Assembly (NCBI GenBank): GCA_013695765.1 | Contig: JACCZW010000076.1 | Span: forward strand, 1-46,627 | Direction of reading: 5' to 3' | Source of the DNA: Gammaproteobacteria bacterium | Lineage (GTDB): Bacteria; Pseudomonadota; Gammaproteobacteria; JACCYU01 | DNA: 46,627 bases | Shown here: one piece after another, positions 36,416 to 45,815 of the stretch | Numbering within the stretch: position 1 is the stretch's first letter | Layout: every line of letters begins with the position of its first letter | Program-made: the position numbers and the translations under genes | The notes under the pieces: model-generated | Told to the model about the DNA's origin: nothing | Database searches by the model: none | The model's input: only the letters and a program-made list of their open reading frames with translations

Positions 36416-38713
36416 ATGACATTCACACTGCCAAGGCATGCGGTAAACAAGCGACTCGTCAAATCGCTGGTGCTGGGAAGCTTCATGGGTCTGCTCGGGC
36501 TCGTGTGCTCCGCCCTGCCGCTGATCGAGCGCCTGGAGCTTGACTTGGGTCTGGCCACGCTGTTTCACCTGCGCGGCGCGCGGGCGCCCCCCGATGAGGT
36601 CGTAATCGTCAGCATCAGCGGTGCGTCTTCACGAATACTTGGTTTGCCCAACGAACCCGAAGCCTGGCCGCGCTCGCTGCACGGGCGCCTGGTCAGGAAT
36701 CTCACGGACAAAGGCGCGCGCATGATCGCATTCGACCTTATCTTCGACCAACCTGGCCGTGGGCGAGAAGATCGTGCTTTCGCCCAGGCTATGCGAGCAG
36801 CCGATAACGTGGTGCTGTTTGAGTACCTGCGCCTGAGCAAGCAGCAGCTTGTCGGCGCCGATGGCGACACGCCCATATCGCTCGTAAGCTCGGACATAAG
36901 CATCGAGCAAAGGATTCCTCCCATTCCGACGTTTGCGCGCGCCGCGGCGGCGGTCGCTCCCTTTCCGCTTCCGGAGGTACGCGCCAAGGTGAGCCAGGTA
37001 TGGTTGTTTAAGCCGGGCGCGGGGGATGCCGCAACGCTGCCGGTGGTGGCGTTACTGGAATATGCACGTTCGCATTATCGAGCTTTCGTTGCGGCTATAA
37101 CCAAGACCTGGCGCGCGCTGGAGCCGGGGGCAGAGCTTCCGCTGCTGCCAGGCGGCAATGATGGAGCAACGATTCAGGCGTCGGCGCTACGCGCGTTGTT
37201 ACGCGCTCATCCCAGGCTTGTCTTGGCGTTGCGTGAGCGGCTTGTCGCGCGCGAACATGGCATGGACACGCAAGCCCGCCGCGTCATGCTCGCGTTGTTG
37301 CACGCGCACCTCCGGGGCGATTCCCGCTTCATCGACTTTTACGGTCCGCCGCACAGCGTCACCACGGTGCCGTACTACGAAGCATTGAAGCCCTGTACTG
37401 TCCACACTATGAGCGGCAGACCAATCGACCTGCGCAATAAAGCGGTCTTCGTGGGTTTTGCCGAGCAATCGTATCCGGAACAGCGAGACGACTTCTACAC
37501 AGTTTTTTCGCGGACGGATGGGCTGGACTTAAGCGGCGTGGAGATCGCCGCCACGAGCTTCGCCAACCTGCTGGATAACCGCGGCGTGCGCCCGCTTGAG
37601 GCGCCGTGGTGGGCGCTGTCAATCCTGTGCAGGGGCCTCGGTGTCGGCATGCTATTGTTCTGGTTGCCCGGCAGCGCTGCGGTCGGCGGCGCCGGATTTC
37701 TGGCCGTAACCATGGCAGGAACGGCGTACGCTCTATTCAGCACTTACGGCATCTGGCTGCAGTTGCTGGTGCCATTGGCCGTACAACTTCCAGCGGCGAT
37801 GGCCGGGGCATTGCTGTGGCAACGTCTGGATAGCCGCCGCGAGAGCCGGCGTCTGCACCGCACGCTGGGATTATATTTGCCCAGGGGCGCGACCGAAGCG
37901 CTCGCCCGGCACGCTGGCGATGTGGCCAGTCTCGGCGGCCGATCGCTCCAAGGTGTGTGTATGGCGACCGATGCCGCGCGCTACACCCGGCTCTCCGAGA
38001 GCATGCAACCGGATGCGCTGCGCGCGCTGTTGAATCAATACTTCGACGTATTGTTTGCGCCCGTACGCCGGCACGGCGGGGACGTATCCGATGTCGTTGG
38101 CGACGCGATGCTGGCGATCTGGAGTCGTGGTCCGGCACCGGCGCTGCGCGAGGCCGCTTGCCGCGCCGCCCTGGAAATCATAGCCGCGCTGGACGACTTC
38201 AATCGCACCAACGGCGAGGCCCGTTTACCGACGCGCATCGGCCTGCATTGCGGCCCGATTCAGCTCGGCAATGTCGGCGCTGTGGATCACTTCGAGTATC
38301 GCGCCGTGGGCGACGTCGTCAACGCGGCGTCCCGCATCGAAGGCTTAAGCAAACATCTGGGCACCCGCATTCTGGTCTCAGCCGCGATGGTGGAGGACCT
38401 GCCCGGATTCATCACGCGCGAGTTGGGTGAATTTCGGCTGGCCGGCAAGACACAATCATTGGTCATCTATGAGTTGCTGGCGACGACCGGCCAGGAAGCT
38501 GACCGATACCGCGGGTTGCGGGAGGCGTTTGCGCGTGGCTTGCACGCATTCCGCGCTCGCGATTGGCTTGCAGCCATAGCCGCCTTCAACGCTTGCCTGG
38601 AACACACCGCCGACGATGGACCCGCGCGATATTATCTTGAGCTTTGCCAACGTTACCAGCGCAAGCCGCGACCGGCCAACTGGCACGGTGTGGTGTCCAT
38701 GCGCCGCAAGTAA
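36416..38713 (+). CDS. CHASE2-domain class III nucleotidyl cyclase
   Basis: The product is 765 aa. An N-terminal membrane anchor (SLVLGSFMGLLGLVCSALPL) leads into a periplasmic CHASE2 sensor (about 50-380; for example VVIVSISGASSRILG and MIAFDLIFDQPG). Two or three transmembrane helices follow (about 400-470), then a cytoplasmic cyclase domain (about 505-690). Metal Asp519 (MATDAARYT) and Asp563 (VVGDAMLAIW) and the transition-state Asn636/Arg640 (VVNAASRIE) are present. The adenine-specifying Lys is replaced by Asp559 and the second specificity position is Arg629. The product could therefore be cAMP, cGMP or unusual; this comes from my manual alignment. The C-terminal ~75 residues look TPR-like. 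It likely signals to the cNMP-binding neighbours. Confidence 0.87.
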   Translation: MTFTLPRHAVNKRLVKSLVLGSFMGLLGLVCSALPLIERLELDLGLATLFHLRGARAPPDEVVIVSISGASSRILGLPNEPEAWPRSLHGRLVRNLTDKGARMIAFDLIFDQPGRGREDRAFAQAMRAADNVVLFEYLRLSKQQLVGADGDTPISLVSSDISIEQRIPPIPTFARAAAAVAPFPLPEVRAKVSQVWLFKPGAGDAATLPVVALLEYARSHYRAFVAAITKTWRALEPGAELPLLPGGNDGATIQASALRALLRAHPRLVLALRERLVAREHGMDTQARRVMLALLHAHLRGDSRFIDFYGPPHSVTTVPYYEALKPCTVHTMSGRPIDLRNKAVFVGFAEQSYPEQRDDFYTVFSRTDGLDLSGVEIAATSFANLLDNRGVRPLEAPWWALSILCRGLGVGMLLFWLPGSAAVGGAGFLAVTMAGTAYALFSTYGIWLQLLVPLAVQLPAAMAGALLWQRLDSRRESRRLHRTLGLYLPRGATEALARHAGDVASLGGRSLQGVCMATDAARYTRLSESMQPDALRALLNQYFDVLFAPVRRHGGDVSDVVGDAMLAIWSRGPAPALREAACRAALEIIAALDDFNRTNGEARLPTRIGLHCGPIQLGNVGAVDHFEYRAVGDVVNAASRIEGLSKHLGTRILVSAAMVEDLPGFITRELGEFRLAGKTQSLVIYELLATTGQEADRYRGLREAFARGLHAFRARDWLAAIAAFNACLEHTADDGPARYYLELCQRYQRKPRPANWHGVVSMRRK

Positions 38714-38716
38714 ACA

Positions 38717-39157
38717 GCTTTCGGCCCGCGATCATCACCGCAATCTCCTGCGATCGTCGTTCTCGCCTGCTGCACGTACATATCGATCAAACGCGGAGAA
38801 CGCGTACCGCGGGGTACAACGGGCAATGCCTTTCATGACGGATGCCATCGCCGTCCTGTCGGACGACCTGGACGCCATCTGGACTTTGGCGATGGTTGTT
38901 AATTAGGCGGCGCGTAGATGGTAGAGCGCAGCGACCATCGATGGCCCTTGGTCTGCCGACGGGGGTCGCTCACGCGCCTCTACCCATTGCGTTGCTCGGG
39001 TTATTTTTCACGCCGAGACCGTGCATTCTTCACTGCGCTCACACGGTGCGATCCCGATACTGCGCCTACAGTAAAAGCTGTGGAGCGAGCCCACTAGCCG
39101 CGCTTGCATTTCTAACCTTAAATACGTCGTGATCGTCGATACGGACAGGAGTTTTTT
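38717..39157. other. Non-coding gap after the cyclase gene
   Basis: I see no supported gene in this ~440-base stretch. A run around 38901-38925 resembles a tRNA D-arm, but no anticodon or T-arm follows. The right end contains AGGAG (39148-39152), the ribosome binding site of the small ORF at 39158. A promoter for the FecR-type gene may lie around 39100. Confidence 0.4.
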
Positions 39158-39340
39158 ATGAATTCGTGGCAGTTCTGGCTTCGTGTCTCTCTGTATTGGT
39201 GGCAGGTTGCCGCGCCGCGCGCAGGCCAAGTCGCGGACGATAAGCGAGAAGAGTCTGTCATGCGACCACAGGCTAACGTCATCCGAGTGGACTTCAGACA
39301 CGCGCGTCGATGCTCGCGTACGTTGCGCGCCGCTCGCTAA
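39158..39340 (+). CDS. Small ORF ahead of FecR-TPR-barrel gene (60 aa)
   Basis: A good AGGAG lies 5 bases before ATG 39158. The peptide begins MNSWQFWLRVSLYWWQVAAP, an amphipathic aromatic stretch, and then becomes charged and basic (RVDFRHARRCSRTLRAAR). No family is recognised. It overlaps, in another frame, the 5' open extension of the large gene but ends about 200 bases before that gene's likely signal peptide. It may be a leader or small membrane-associated protein. A chance ORF is possible, but the ribosome binding site is better than that of the large gene. Confidence 0.4.
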   Translation: MNSWQFWLRVSLYWWQVAAPRAGQVADDKREESVMRPQANVIRVDFRHARRCSRTLRAAR

Positions 39341-39542
39341 CGGAAAAAACTCAGTGCTTTTCGCATACAGCGTTATGGCTGCTATACTTTTAGAACGAAT
39401 CAAATTCGCTCTTGGCAGTAGTGAGATGGGGCACGCGCGGATGGGGGCTGATGCGTGTACGGATGGCGACAAGCCGGCACATCCCTGTAGAAAATTAGCA
39501 GTCGCCGCGCGCGTAGCTCGGCACCGCAGGCATCATCTCCTC

Positions 39543-42500
39543 ATGCGTCTCGCCTGCGCGCAAACATTCGCATGGTTAGCGATCGCGCCGGGACCGGTGA
39601 TGGCCCAGTGCATAACGTCAGTCGCGGAAGCCGTCTCCGTGCAGGGCACGGTGGAGGTGTGGCGCGCGGATCAATCCTTCTGGGAGCGCTTGACGCGCGG
39701 AGACAGTCTCTGCGCGGGCGACAGAGTCCGCGCGGACTCACACGCTCGCGCCGGTATCCTGCTGGGTGGCCACACCTTGATGCGCCTGGACCAGCGAACG
39801 ACCCTCACTTTCCCTGCGGCACCCACGCAGCGCACCTGGCTGGAACTCCTTAAAGGGGCACTCCATTTCATCAGTCGCACGCCGCAGCGCCTGGAGGTGG
39901 AAACCCCATTCGTCAATGCCGCGATCGAAGGCACTGAGTTCGCGCTGCGGGTGCAGGATGCCCGCACGTCGGTGTGGGTCTATGAAGGCCGCGTAGTCGC
40001 CGAGAATACGGGTGGTGTACTCGCGCTCGAGACGGGCGACGCCGCGGTCGCGACCCGAGGCGCCCCGCCCCGCCCGCAGGTGGTGCTGGATCCGCGCGAG
40101 GCGGTTAAGTGGGCGCTTTATTATCCGCCGCTGCTCGATCTGCGAACACTTGATGCCGGCCACGCGCGCGGCACGCTTGCGCAGTCCGTCGAGCGTTATC
40201 GCACAGGCGACGTGCGTGGTGGGCTGATGGTGCTTAAGCGCGTGCCGAACATTGCACGCGATGCGCGCTGGTTCAACATCCAGACTGCCTTGCTGCTCAG
40301 CGTTGGCCGCGTCGAGGCGGCACAAACGGCAATAGCGAACGCGCGCGAACGCGATCCACAAAGTGCCGCGCCGCTCGCCTACGAAGCCATCATCGGATTG
40401 ACACAAAACCGCAATGAGGCGGCGCGCGATCTCGCCCGGCAGGCCGTGGCGCTGGCGCCTGCATCGCCCATTGCGCACGCGGCGCTGTCTTATGCGCGGC
40501 AAGCGTCGTTTGATCTTGAAGGTGCGCTCGCCAGCGCCCGGCGCGCCATCGAGCTCGCCCCCAACGACGCGCTGGCATGGGCCAGACTTTCCGAGCTGGA
40601 GCTGGCGCGCGGCTACTCCGATGCCGCGGTTCGCGCCGCGGAAAAAGCGCGGGCTCCCGATCCGGCCGTGGCGCGCACGCAATCGGTGCTGGGCTTTGTA
40701 AATCTAGCGCGCATCGATACTGACCAGGCAACCCACGCTTTTAACACTGCCATCGGGCGCGATGAAGCCGACCCACTACCTCGCCTAGGCCTGGGTCTCG
40801 CCAAGATACGCGAAGGCGATCTTGACGGCGGCCGCCGCGATATCGAGATCGCCGCGAGTCTCGATCCAAGTCAATCGATTGCGCGCAGCTATCTGGGCAA
40901 GGCCTATTTTGAGGAGAAACGCAGCGCGCTTGCCGCCGAGCAGTACACCATGGCCAAGGAACTGGATCCGAACGATCCCACGCCCTGGTTCTACGACGCG
41001 ATCCTGAAGCAAACCGAAAATCGTCCGATCGAGGCGCTGCAGGACATCCAGCGCTCTATTGAATTAAACGACAACCGGGCCGTGTACCGCTCGCGTCTCT
41101 TGCTAGATGAAGACCTCGCCGCGCGTAGCGCCAGTCAGGCGCGCATCTATAGGGACTTGGGCTTCGAGCAACTCGCGCTGGTGGAGGGATGGAAATCCGT
41201 CAATACCGATCCATCGAACTATGGCGCGCATCGCCTGCTGGCCGACTCGTATTCCACCTTGCCGCGTCATGAAATTGCGCGCGTCAGTGAGCTGTTGCAG
41301 TCTCAGCTCTTGCAACCACTCAACATCACACCCTTACAGCCGCAACTTGCGGAAAGTGACCTGTTGATACTGGAGGGCGCAGGTCCGTCGGAGCCCTCTT
41401 TTAATGAGTTCAATCCACTCTTTACCCGTGATCGGTTAGGCCTGCAGGTGTCCGGCATCGGCGGCAGCAACGAGACCTTAGGCGAGGAAGTTACCCACTA
41501 CGGTCTGTGGGGCCCGTTTTCGTACAGCCTCGGCCAGTTCCACTTCGAAACCGACGGATTCAGGGAGAACAACGACCTAGAACACGATATCTATAACGCT
41601 TTCGTTCAAGCATCAATTTCTCCGCAGACAAGTGTGCAGGTGGAGTTCAGACAGGAGGAAACCGAGAGTGGCGACCTTCGATTGCGTTTCGATCGAGATG
41701 CGTTCGACAACCAGCGAAGTAATATTCGAGAGCAATCGTTGCGTCTCGGGCTTCACCATGAACTGAACCTAGGGCATGACATCATCGCTTCACTCGTTGA
41801 TACCGATCTGGATTCCCGCCTAGCACTCGGGGAGGAGGAGGTTTTTGCGCAGAACCTCGAAGCTGGCGGTGCCGAAGTACGGTATCTGTACCGCAACGAG
41901 CGGATGAATCTAGACCTTGGCGGCGGTCGTTTCGATCAAACTGGCGACCGCGCATTTTTTTTCCCGCAAGAAACAGATGTGGGCATCCGGCATACGAACG
42001 CCTATGGATATACCGACGTCAATATATCACCGAGTCTAGTTGGAACCTTGGGACTGAGCTTCGATGCTTTCGAGTCTGAGGCGGCCCCTCTGAGCTCCTA
42101 GAAAGAAACCGGATTAATCCCAAGTTGGGTCTCATCTGGGATATCTTGCCGTCGACAACCCTGCGGGCGGCGGCGTTCAGCACAGTCAAACGTCCTTTTG
42201 CGGCGAGCCAGACAGTAGAGCCTACGCAGGTAGCCGGTTTCAATCAATTCTTTGATGATGTAGACGGCACGAAGACCCGGCGTTATGGCGTCGGTATCGA
42301 CCACACACTCTCCGCTGACCTATTTGGTGGCATTGAGCTGTCTTGGCGCGACCTGGAAGTTCCTATACTTCAGCTGAATTTTGACGAGCGCACCCTGGCG
42401 TTTAATCTGGAGGACGAAGAGGAGCAGCTTCATCGAGCCTATCTTTACTGGACGCCGGCGCCGCGTTGGGCGTTTAGCGCAGAAGCCCAGCGCGAACAAT

Positions 42501-42865
42501 TCGAGCGAACCGATGAGGTCGGGGATACACTTCGTCCAACCGCCCTCACGACGCACCGCATCCCGTTAGTCGCGAACTACTATCACCCGAACGGACTGTT
42601 CGCTCGATTTGGCGCCACCTATGTGGATCAAGACGTGGATTCGCTGGCTGGCGGTGAAAGTGAGGGGGAAGAAAATTTCTGGACCGCCGATGCGACGGGT
42701 GGTTACCGACTGCCGAATCGCTTGGGTATCGCTGAATTGAGCGTCAGAAATGTCTTCAATGAAGATTTTCGGTTCGAAGATACGAATTTTCAGCTCGGAG
42801 AGCCGCGCATTTCGATACTTCAGCCGGAGCGCCAGATCTTTGTTCGGCTTATCGTCTCGTTTTGA
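39543..42865 (+). pseudogene. FecR-TPR-outer-membrane beta-barrel protein, one frameshift
   Basis: The likely start is ATG 39543, where MRLACAQTFAWLAIAPGPVM then AQ forms a signal peptide; the frame is open from 39183. A FecR domain follows (VQGTVEVWRADQSFWERLTR, TPFVNAAIEGTEFALRV, VWVYEGRVVA). About ten TPR-like helical repeats come next (for example PLAYEAIIGLTQNRNEAARD, NDALAWARLSELELARGYSD). The rest is beta-barrel-like, similar to TonB-dependent-receptor C-termini. The first frame stops at TAG 42099-42101. The next frame continues without a gap in homology as LLERNRINPKLGLIWDILPS and TLRAAAF to RQIFVRLIVSF, ending with the aromatic residue expected of barrel proteins. One base is lost or gained between about 42088 and 42098. 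Joined length is about 1107 aa. Possible roles are export or sensing; it may also be an assembly error. Confidence 0.72.
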
Positions 42866-42971
42866 TTACGCTGGGACGCGTCGTAACGAGCGTTCAAGAG
42901 TCCAAGTGCCACTGGGGGCGCTGCTAGTGGCTCGACTACGGTTTGCACTTAAACGAAAGAGGAGCGAGCAG

Positions 42972-43163
42972 ATGAGAAGGTCGACATGGATACTGGTAAT
43001 CTGTGTTTGGGCGTATGCCTGTGCGGAACCGGCGAACAGCGTTACTTGTAGGAGATGCTATACGATTCCCTATGTTGGGCCAACATGCGCTTGTAGAACG
43101 TTCCCGAGCAAAAATACCAGTCGGGCCGTCGGCCCCCAATGGAGACCGCGTACCCCGCCCTGA
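42972..43163 (+). CDS. Small secreted Cys-rich peptide (63 aa)
   Basis: A strong AAAGAGGAG (42956-42964) lies 7 bases before ATG 42972. The first ~23 residues, MRRSTWILVICVWAYACAEP plus ANS, form a signal peptide. The mature part is short and holds two CxxC/CxC pairs, VTCRRCYTIPYVGPTCACRT, followed by a Pro/Arg-rich tail ending PRTPP. No family is recognised. It lies 106 bases after the beta-barrel gene and before a terminator, so it probably shares that transcript. It might be a substrate, ligand or accessory of the barrel protein; this is speculation. Confidence 0.5.
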   Translation: MRRSTWILVICVWAYACAEPANSVTCRRCYTIPYVGPTCACRTFPSKNTSRAVGPQWRPRTPP

Positions 43164-43304
43164 CTCACGCTGGCGTAGCGTGGAATGCTTTAGCGGTTGC
43201 GCCAATCGATGCGGGCGTAACGCTCACGATTGCGCCCAACGATGATAATTTTATCGATTGCGATCATTCGCAAGCTGGTTTGTCGGTTCGTTAGCTCGCA
43301 TAAA

Positions 43305-43332
43305 GCGGAACGCATAGCGGTTCCGCCTTTTT
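43305..43332 (+). terminator. Rho-independent terminator
   Basis: GCGGAAC (43305-43311) pairs with GTTCCGC (43320-43326) across an 8-base loop and is followed by CTTTTT. It ends the possible beta-barrel/peptide transcript. The gap 43164-43304 holds nothing else recognisable. Confidence 0.75.
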
Positions 43333-43421
43333 GGAATTCGCGCTAGGCGCAGACCTTGGCAACATGACCGACAAGTGGGGAGTTATCTAGCTTGCGCAAC
43401 TGCATTACAGGAGATGCCGAG

Positions 43422-43651
43422 ATGGCTATGTCACGAGACGATCTGGAGCAAGAGTTAGAGCGTTTGCCGCATCAGGAGCGAGTGCGCGTGGCTGCCTGTT
43501 GCTTGCGTCGCTGGAGCCTGTTGAAGAGAAAAACGTCATGGAGGCTTGATTAGACGAGGCGGAGCGACGACTCGATGAGCTAGACAGGGGCCAAGTGGAG
43601 GTTGTTTCGTTGGACGAAGTACTCGCGGACGCTCGACGCGGATTACGTTGA
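43422..43651 (+). pseudogene. Addiction-module antitoxin fossil
   Basis: AGGAG (43409-43413) precedes ATG 43422. The frame reads LEQELERLPHQERVRVAA, then loses one base near 43496. The correct frame continues LLLASLEPVEEKNVMEA, has a TGA where Trp is normal, and resumes LDEAERRLDELDRGQVEVVS then LDEVLADARRGLR, ending TGA 43649-43651. The pattern 'AERRL.EL..G.VE....EEV...R' is that of the putative addiction-module (Unstab_antitox) family. One frameshift plus one nonsense codon make it inactive. Confidence 0.7.
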
Positions 43652-43860
43652 GCCGCGTTATCCTCCACCTGTCGGCCCGCGCAGAGTTACTGCAGGCCCG
43701 TGACTATTAGAATGTGTGGCCGAGGCTTGGCCGCGATTTTCTTGCGGAGCTCTCGTAGGACGAACGCTTTAGCGATTCGGTCCATCGATGGTGATGCAAC
43801 CCCTCGCGGATCGCACCTTTGGAACGATCGATTTGCTGAGACGATTATTTCCGGCGAGGG
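43648..43860 (+). pseudogene. RelE/ParE-type toxin fossil
   Basis: The start TTG 43648 overlaps the antitoxin stop (TTGA). The frame reads SRVILHLSARAELLQARDY, then TAG 43708-43710 replaces the usual Tyr/Glu, and NVWPRLGRDFLAEL follows before another TAG at 43756-43758. Further right, another frame has DLLRRLFP, like the ParE 'LLRRFPY' core. It is the natural partner of the preceding antitoxin, and both are dead. Confidence 0.6.
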
Positions 43861-43866
43861 ACGGAA

Positions 43867-44250
43867 TACCCACCGGCGCCGCTCAAGGCCCGTGTAGCAA
43901 GCACGCGGGTCACAGGATATTTACCTCGTCTCGGAAGGTTGTTCTATGTTTCGGCGGAACTGCCGGCCCGGCTCGATCCAAAGCATCGCCCTACAGCCGA
44001 TCTGGTGATCGAAGTCGTTTCTCCCGGCTAAGCCGTCTACGACCGCAACACAAAGGCCGATACTTACGGAGCGCTAGGCGTGAACGAACTCTGGCTGGTC
44101 GATGAAACGCTCAGGCATGTGGAAGTGCGCAATCAAAGCGGTAGCGATTTTGGTGAAGGGCTAACATTCACGAAGCAAGAAACAATCGTCTCTAGGATAT
44201 TGCCAGATATTGGTTTCGCCGTGACGCTGTTGCGGCGGAAAGCTTGGTAA
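43867..44250 (+). pseudogene. Uma2 family endonuclease fossil
   Basis: One frame reads GRLFYVSAELPARLDPKHRP and TADLVIEVVSPG. It meets TAA at 44029-44031 where Ser is usual and continues AVYDRNTKADTYGALGVNEL then WLVDETLRHVEVRN, up to SRILPDIGFAVTLLRRKAW and TAA 44248-44250. The 'ADLVIEVVSP.....D...K...Y...GV.ELWLVD' block is the core of Uma2/DUF820 nucleases, which have a PD-(D/E)XK fold. The N-terminal half is missing or unrecognisable. Confidence 0.7.
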
Positions 44251-45361
44251 TTCTTCACATCTTGACTGCGCATTTTCTCACTTCGCCGCAAGCACGAGAT
44301 CTCGACACTGTGCTCACAGGGAAAGGTATGAGGCCGCGCCGGGGCGATGGGAAGGATGCCATAGCTCGCTGATTGATCAAGGACCGCTAGGAAAAGGATC
44401 TCCTGCAAGAAAGCGAAAGCGACGATCGCCCCAGCGCGGCCTCCAGGGATGGACAGTGAAGGGATTGGCTTCATGCATTTGGCGATTACGAGTCCAGTTG
44501 TCTTAAAGGTCGATGAACTATACGGATTGGGCACGATTTCCTGTGACTTTGAATGTTTTCCGAACGTTGATGACTTCGTGAGCGCAAGGGCGGACCAGGT
44601 GTTTTATGTAGCCATGGGAACTCTGGCTACGCCTATCCCTGTGCTGGTGACAGGCTGCCGCGTGGGTCATTGATGTCAAACCAAAGCAACCCGTTACCTG
44701 GCAACAGGGTAACGTCATGTGCGTAAACTTTAGGAACGCGCGTCGATCATCCCCTTCTTTGCGGATTGCTCCTTTATGGAATAAACCATAGAAATTCCAG
44801 CAAGTCAGTTGGACTCATGTTTATAAGGCGCGCTTCAGGGAAAGTGCCGCTCATTCCAGCCGTTACCACCGGTCAAGATGCTACTCGGATGCATATTTCA
44901 TTTGAGAAAGCGTTCAGAGTTTTCCTATCCGCCCACGATGCGCTACGTATCTCAATTTCAATCATCGGTAAATCAATCTTGATTGTGAGATTGCAGCGCA
45001 TTGAGCAATCCATTCCAGCGTCTTCGCTGTGTGGGCTATCTATTCGTCATCACCTTCTAATAGTTCGGTGTTCTCTCATCCAATACGCCGCCAGCTTGCG
45101 CTACTTTTCCCTCATACCCTCTGGCCATCTGTGCGTGAACCATGGGTACTAATTTACAAAGTAGCATGGGAATACTTCACCGATGGCGCTTACCGAGTGC
45201 GTGACACTAGCCGCATGCAAGGGAAATCAGATGCATAAGGCGCAAAGACGGATGCTTGCCCACGTAGAATTTAACGGGTCGAGAAAGTGGTTCGATAGCA
45301 CAACCGCTTAATTCACGAAGGGGCGCCGGAAACATTCCTGATAATTCCACAAGAGCCTCTA
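44251..45361. other. Gene-poor stretch
   Basis: I find no supported gene in about 1.1 kb. The composition looks AT-richer than the core. Short frames, for example at 44449-44673 and 44766-45152, have no known domain and no good ribosome binding site. A small hairpin with arms CGTTACC (44692-44698) and GGTAACG (44708-44714) is present, without a T-run. The stretch may be old decayed DNA. Confidence 0.4.
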
Positions 45362-45379
45362 ATGCTAGAAGGAGTCAAA

Positions 45380-45799
45380 TATGTTTACGCCGAAATTTAC
45401 AAAACTGCTCTTCATCGTCCCCTTATGTCTTTTGCTCAGACAGCATTTGGTGGATTAGCTGTATCCCAGTGGTATCACGGCTGGTGGGACTGCAATATCG
45501 ACGGGCGGCCAGCCAAAATGGTATGGCAGGTGGTAAATGATTCTCGCACTACGTGTAACGGAAATGTGTGTTCGACCACTTCAGGCGTGAAGACGATTGG
45601 CTGGTTCAGCGACAATCGCTCGCCCTGGGTACGGCTAGGTATAAACTATACCATTGGCGATCGTCTTGGAATTCGCTACTTGGGCAGCGAGCCGGACAAC
45701 TGGGAGTTGACCTTCAACGCCAGCACCCTGACCGCGAACGGATGGACGACATGGAGAGGGAATCGCTATCCGCTCATGTGCTGGAATCGCCTTCGATAG
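45380..45799 (+). pseudogene. DUF6006-like secreted protein, frameshifted in the signal peptide
   Basis: AAGGAG (45367-45372) is placed for ATG 45380, which opens the signal-peptide start MFTPKFTKLLFIVPL. In that frame it stops after RQHLVD. The mature protein lies one frame away: SFAQTAFGGLAVSQWYHGWW, DCNIDGRPAKMVWQVVNDS, RTTCNGNVCSTTSGV, then NGWTTWRGNRYPLMCWN, ending TAG 45797-45799. Restoring one C in the run of C at 45418-45421 joins them as FIVPLMSFAQ. The mature part matches DUF6006 proteins of unknown function ('WxVV.D..TTCNG..C.STSG', 'WTTW.G.RYPL.C'). An ATG at 45362 is in frame with the mature part but would give no signal peptide. It is followed by a strong terminator. Confidence 0.65.
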
Positions 45800-45815
45800 C
45801 TTGTCTTGGTAGTAA

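Noticed and set aside
38895-38975. tRNA-like D-arm sequence (GTAGATGGTAGAGC)
   Set aside because: No anticodon stem of the right spacing and no TTCGA-type T-loop follow, so no cloverleaf can be drawn.
42885-42935. GTTCAAGAGTCC resembling a tRNA T-arm
   Set aside because: The arms do not pair and no D- or anticodon arm lies upstream.
44449-45152. Plus-strand frames of 74 and 128 codons in the gene-poor stretch
   Set aside because: No known domain, no good ribosome binding site, and composition unlike coding DNA of the neighbours.
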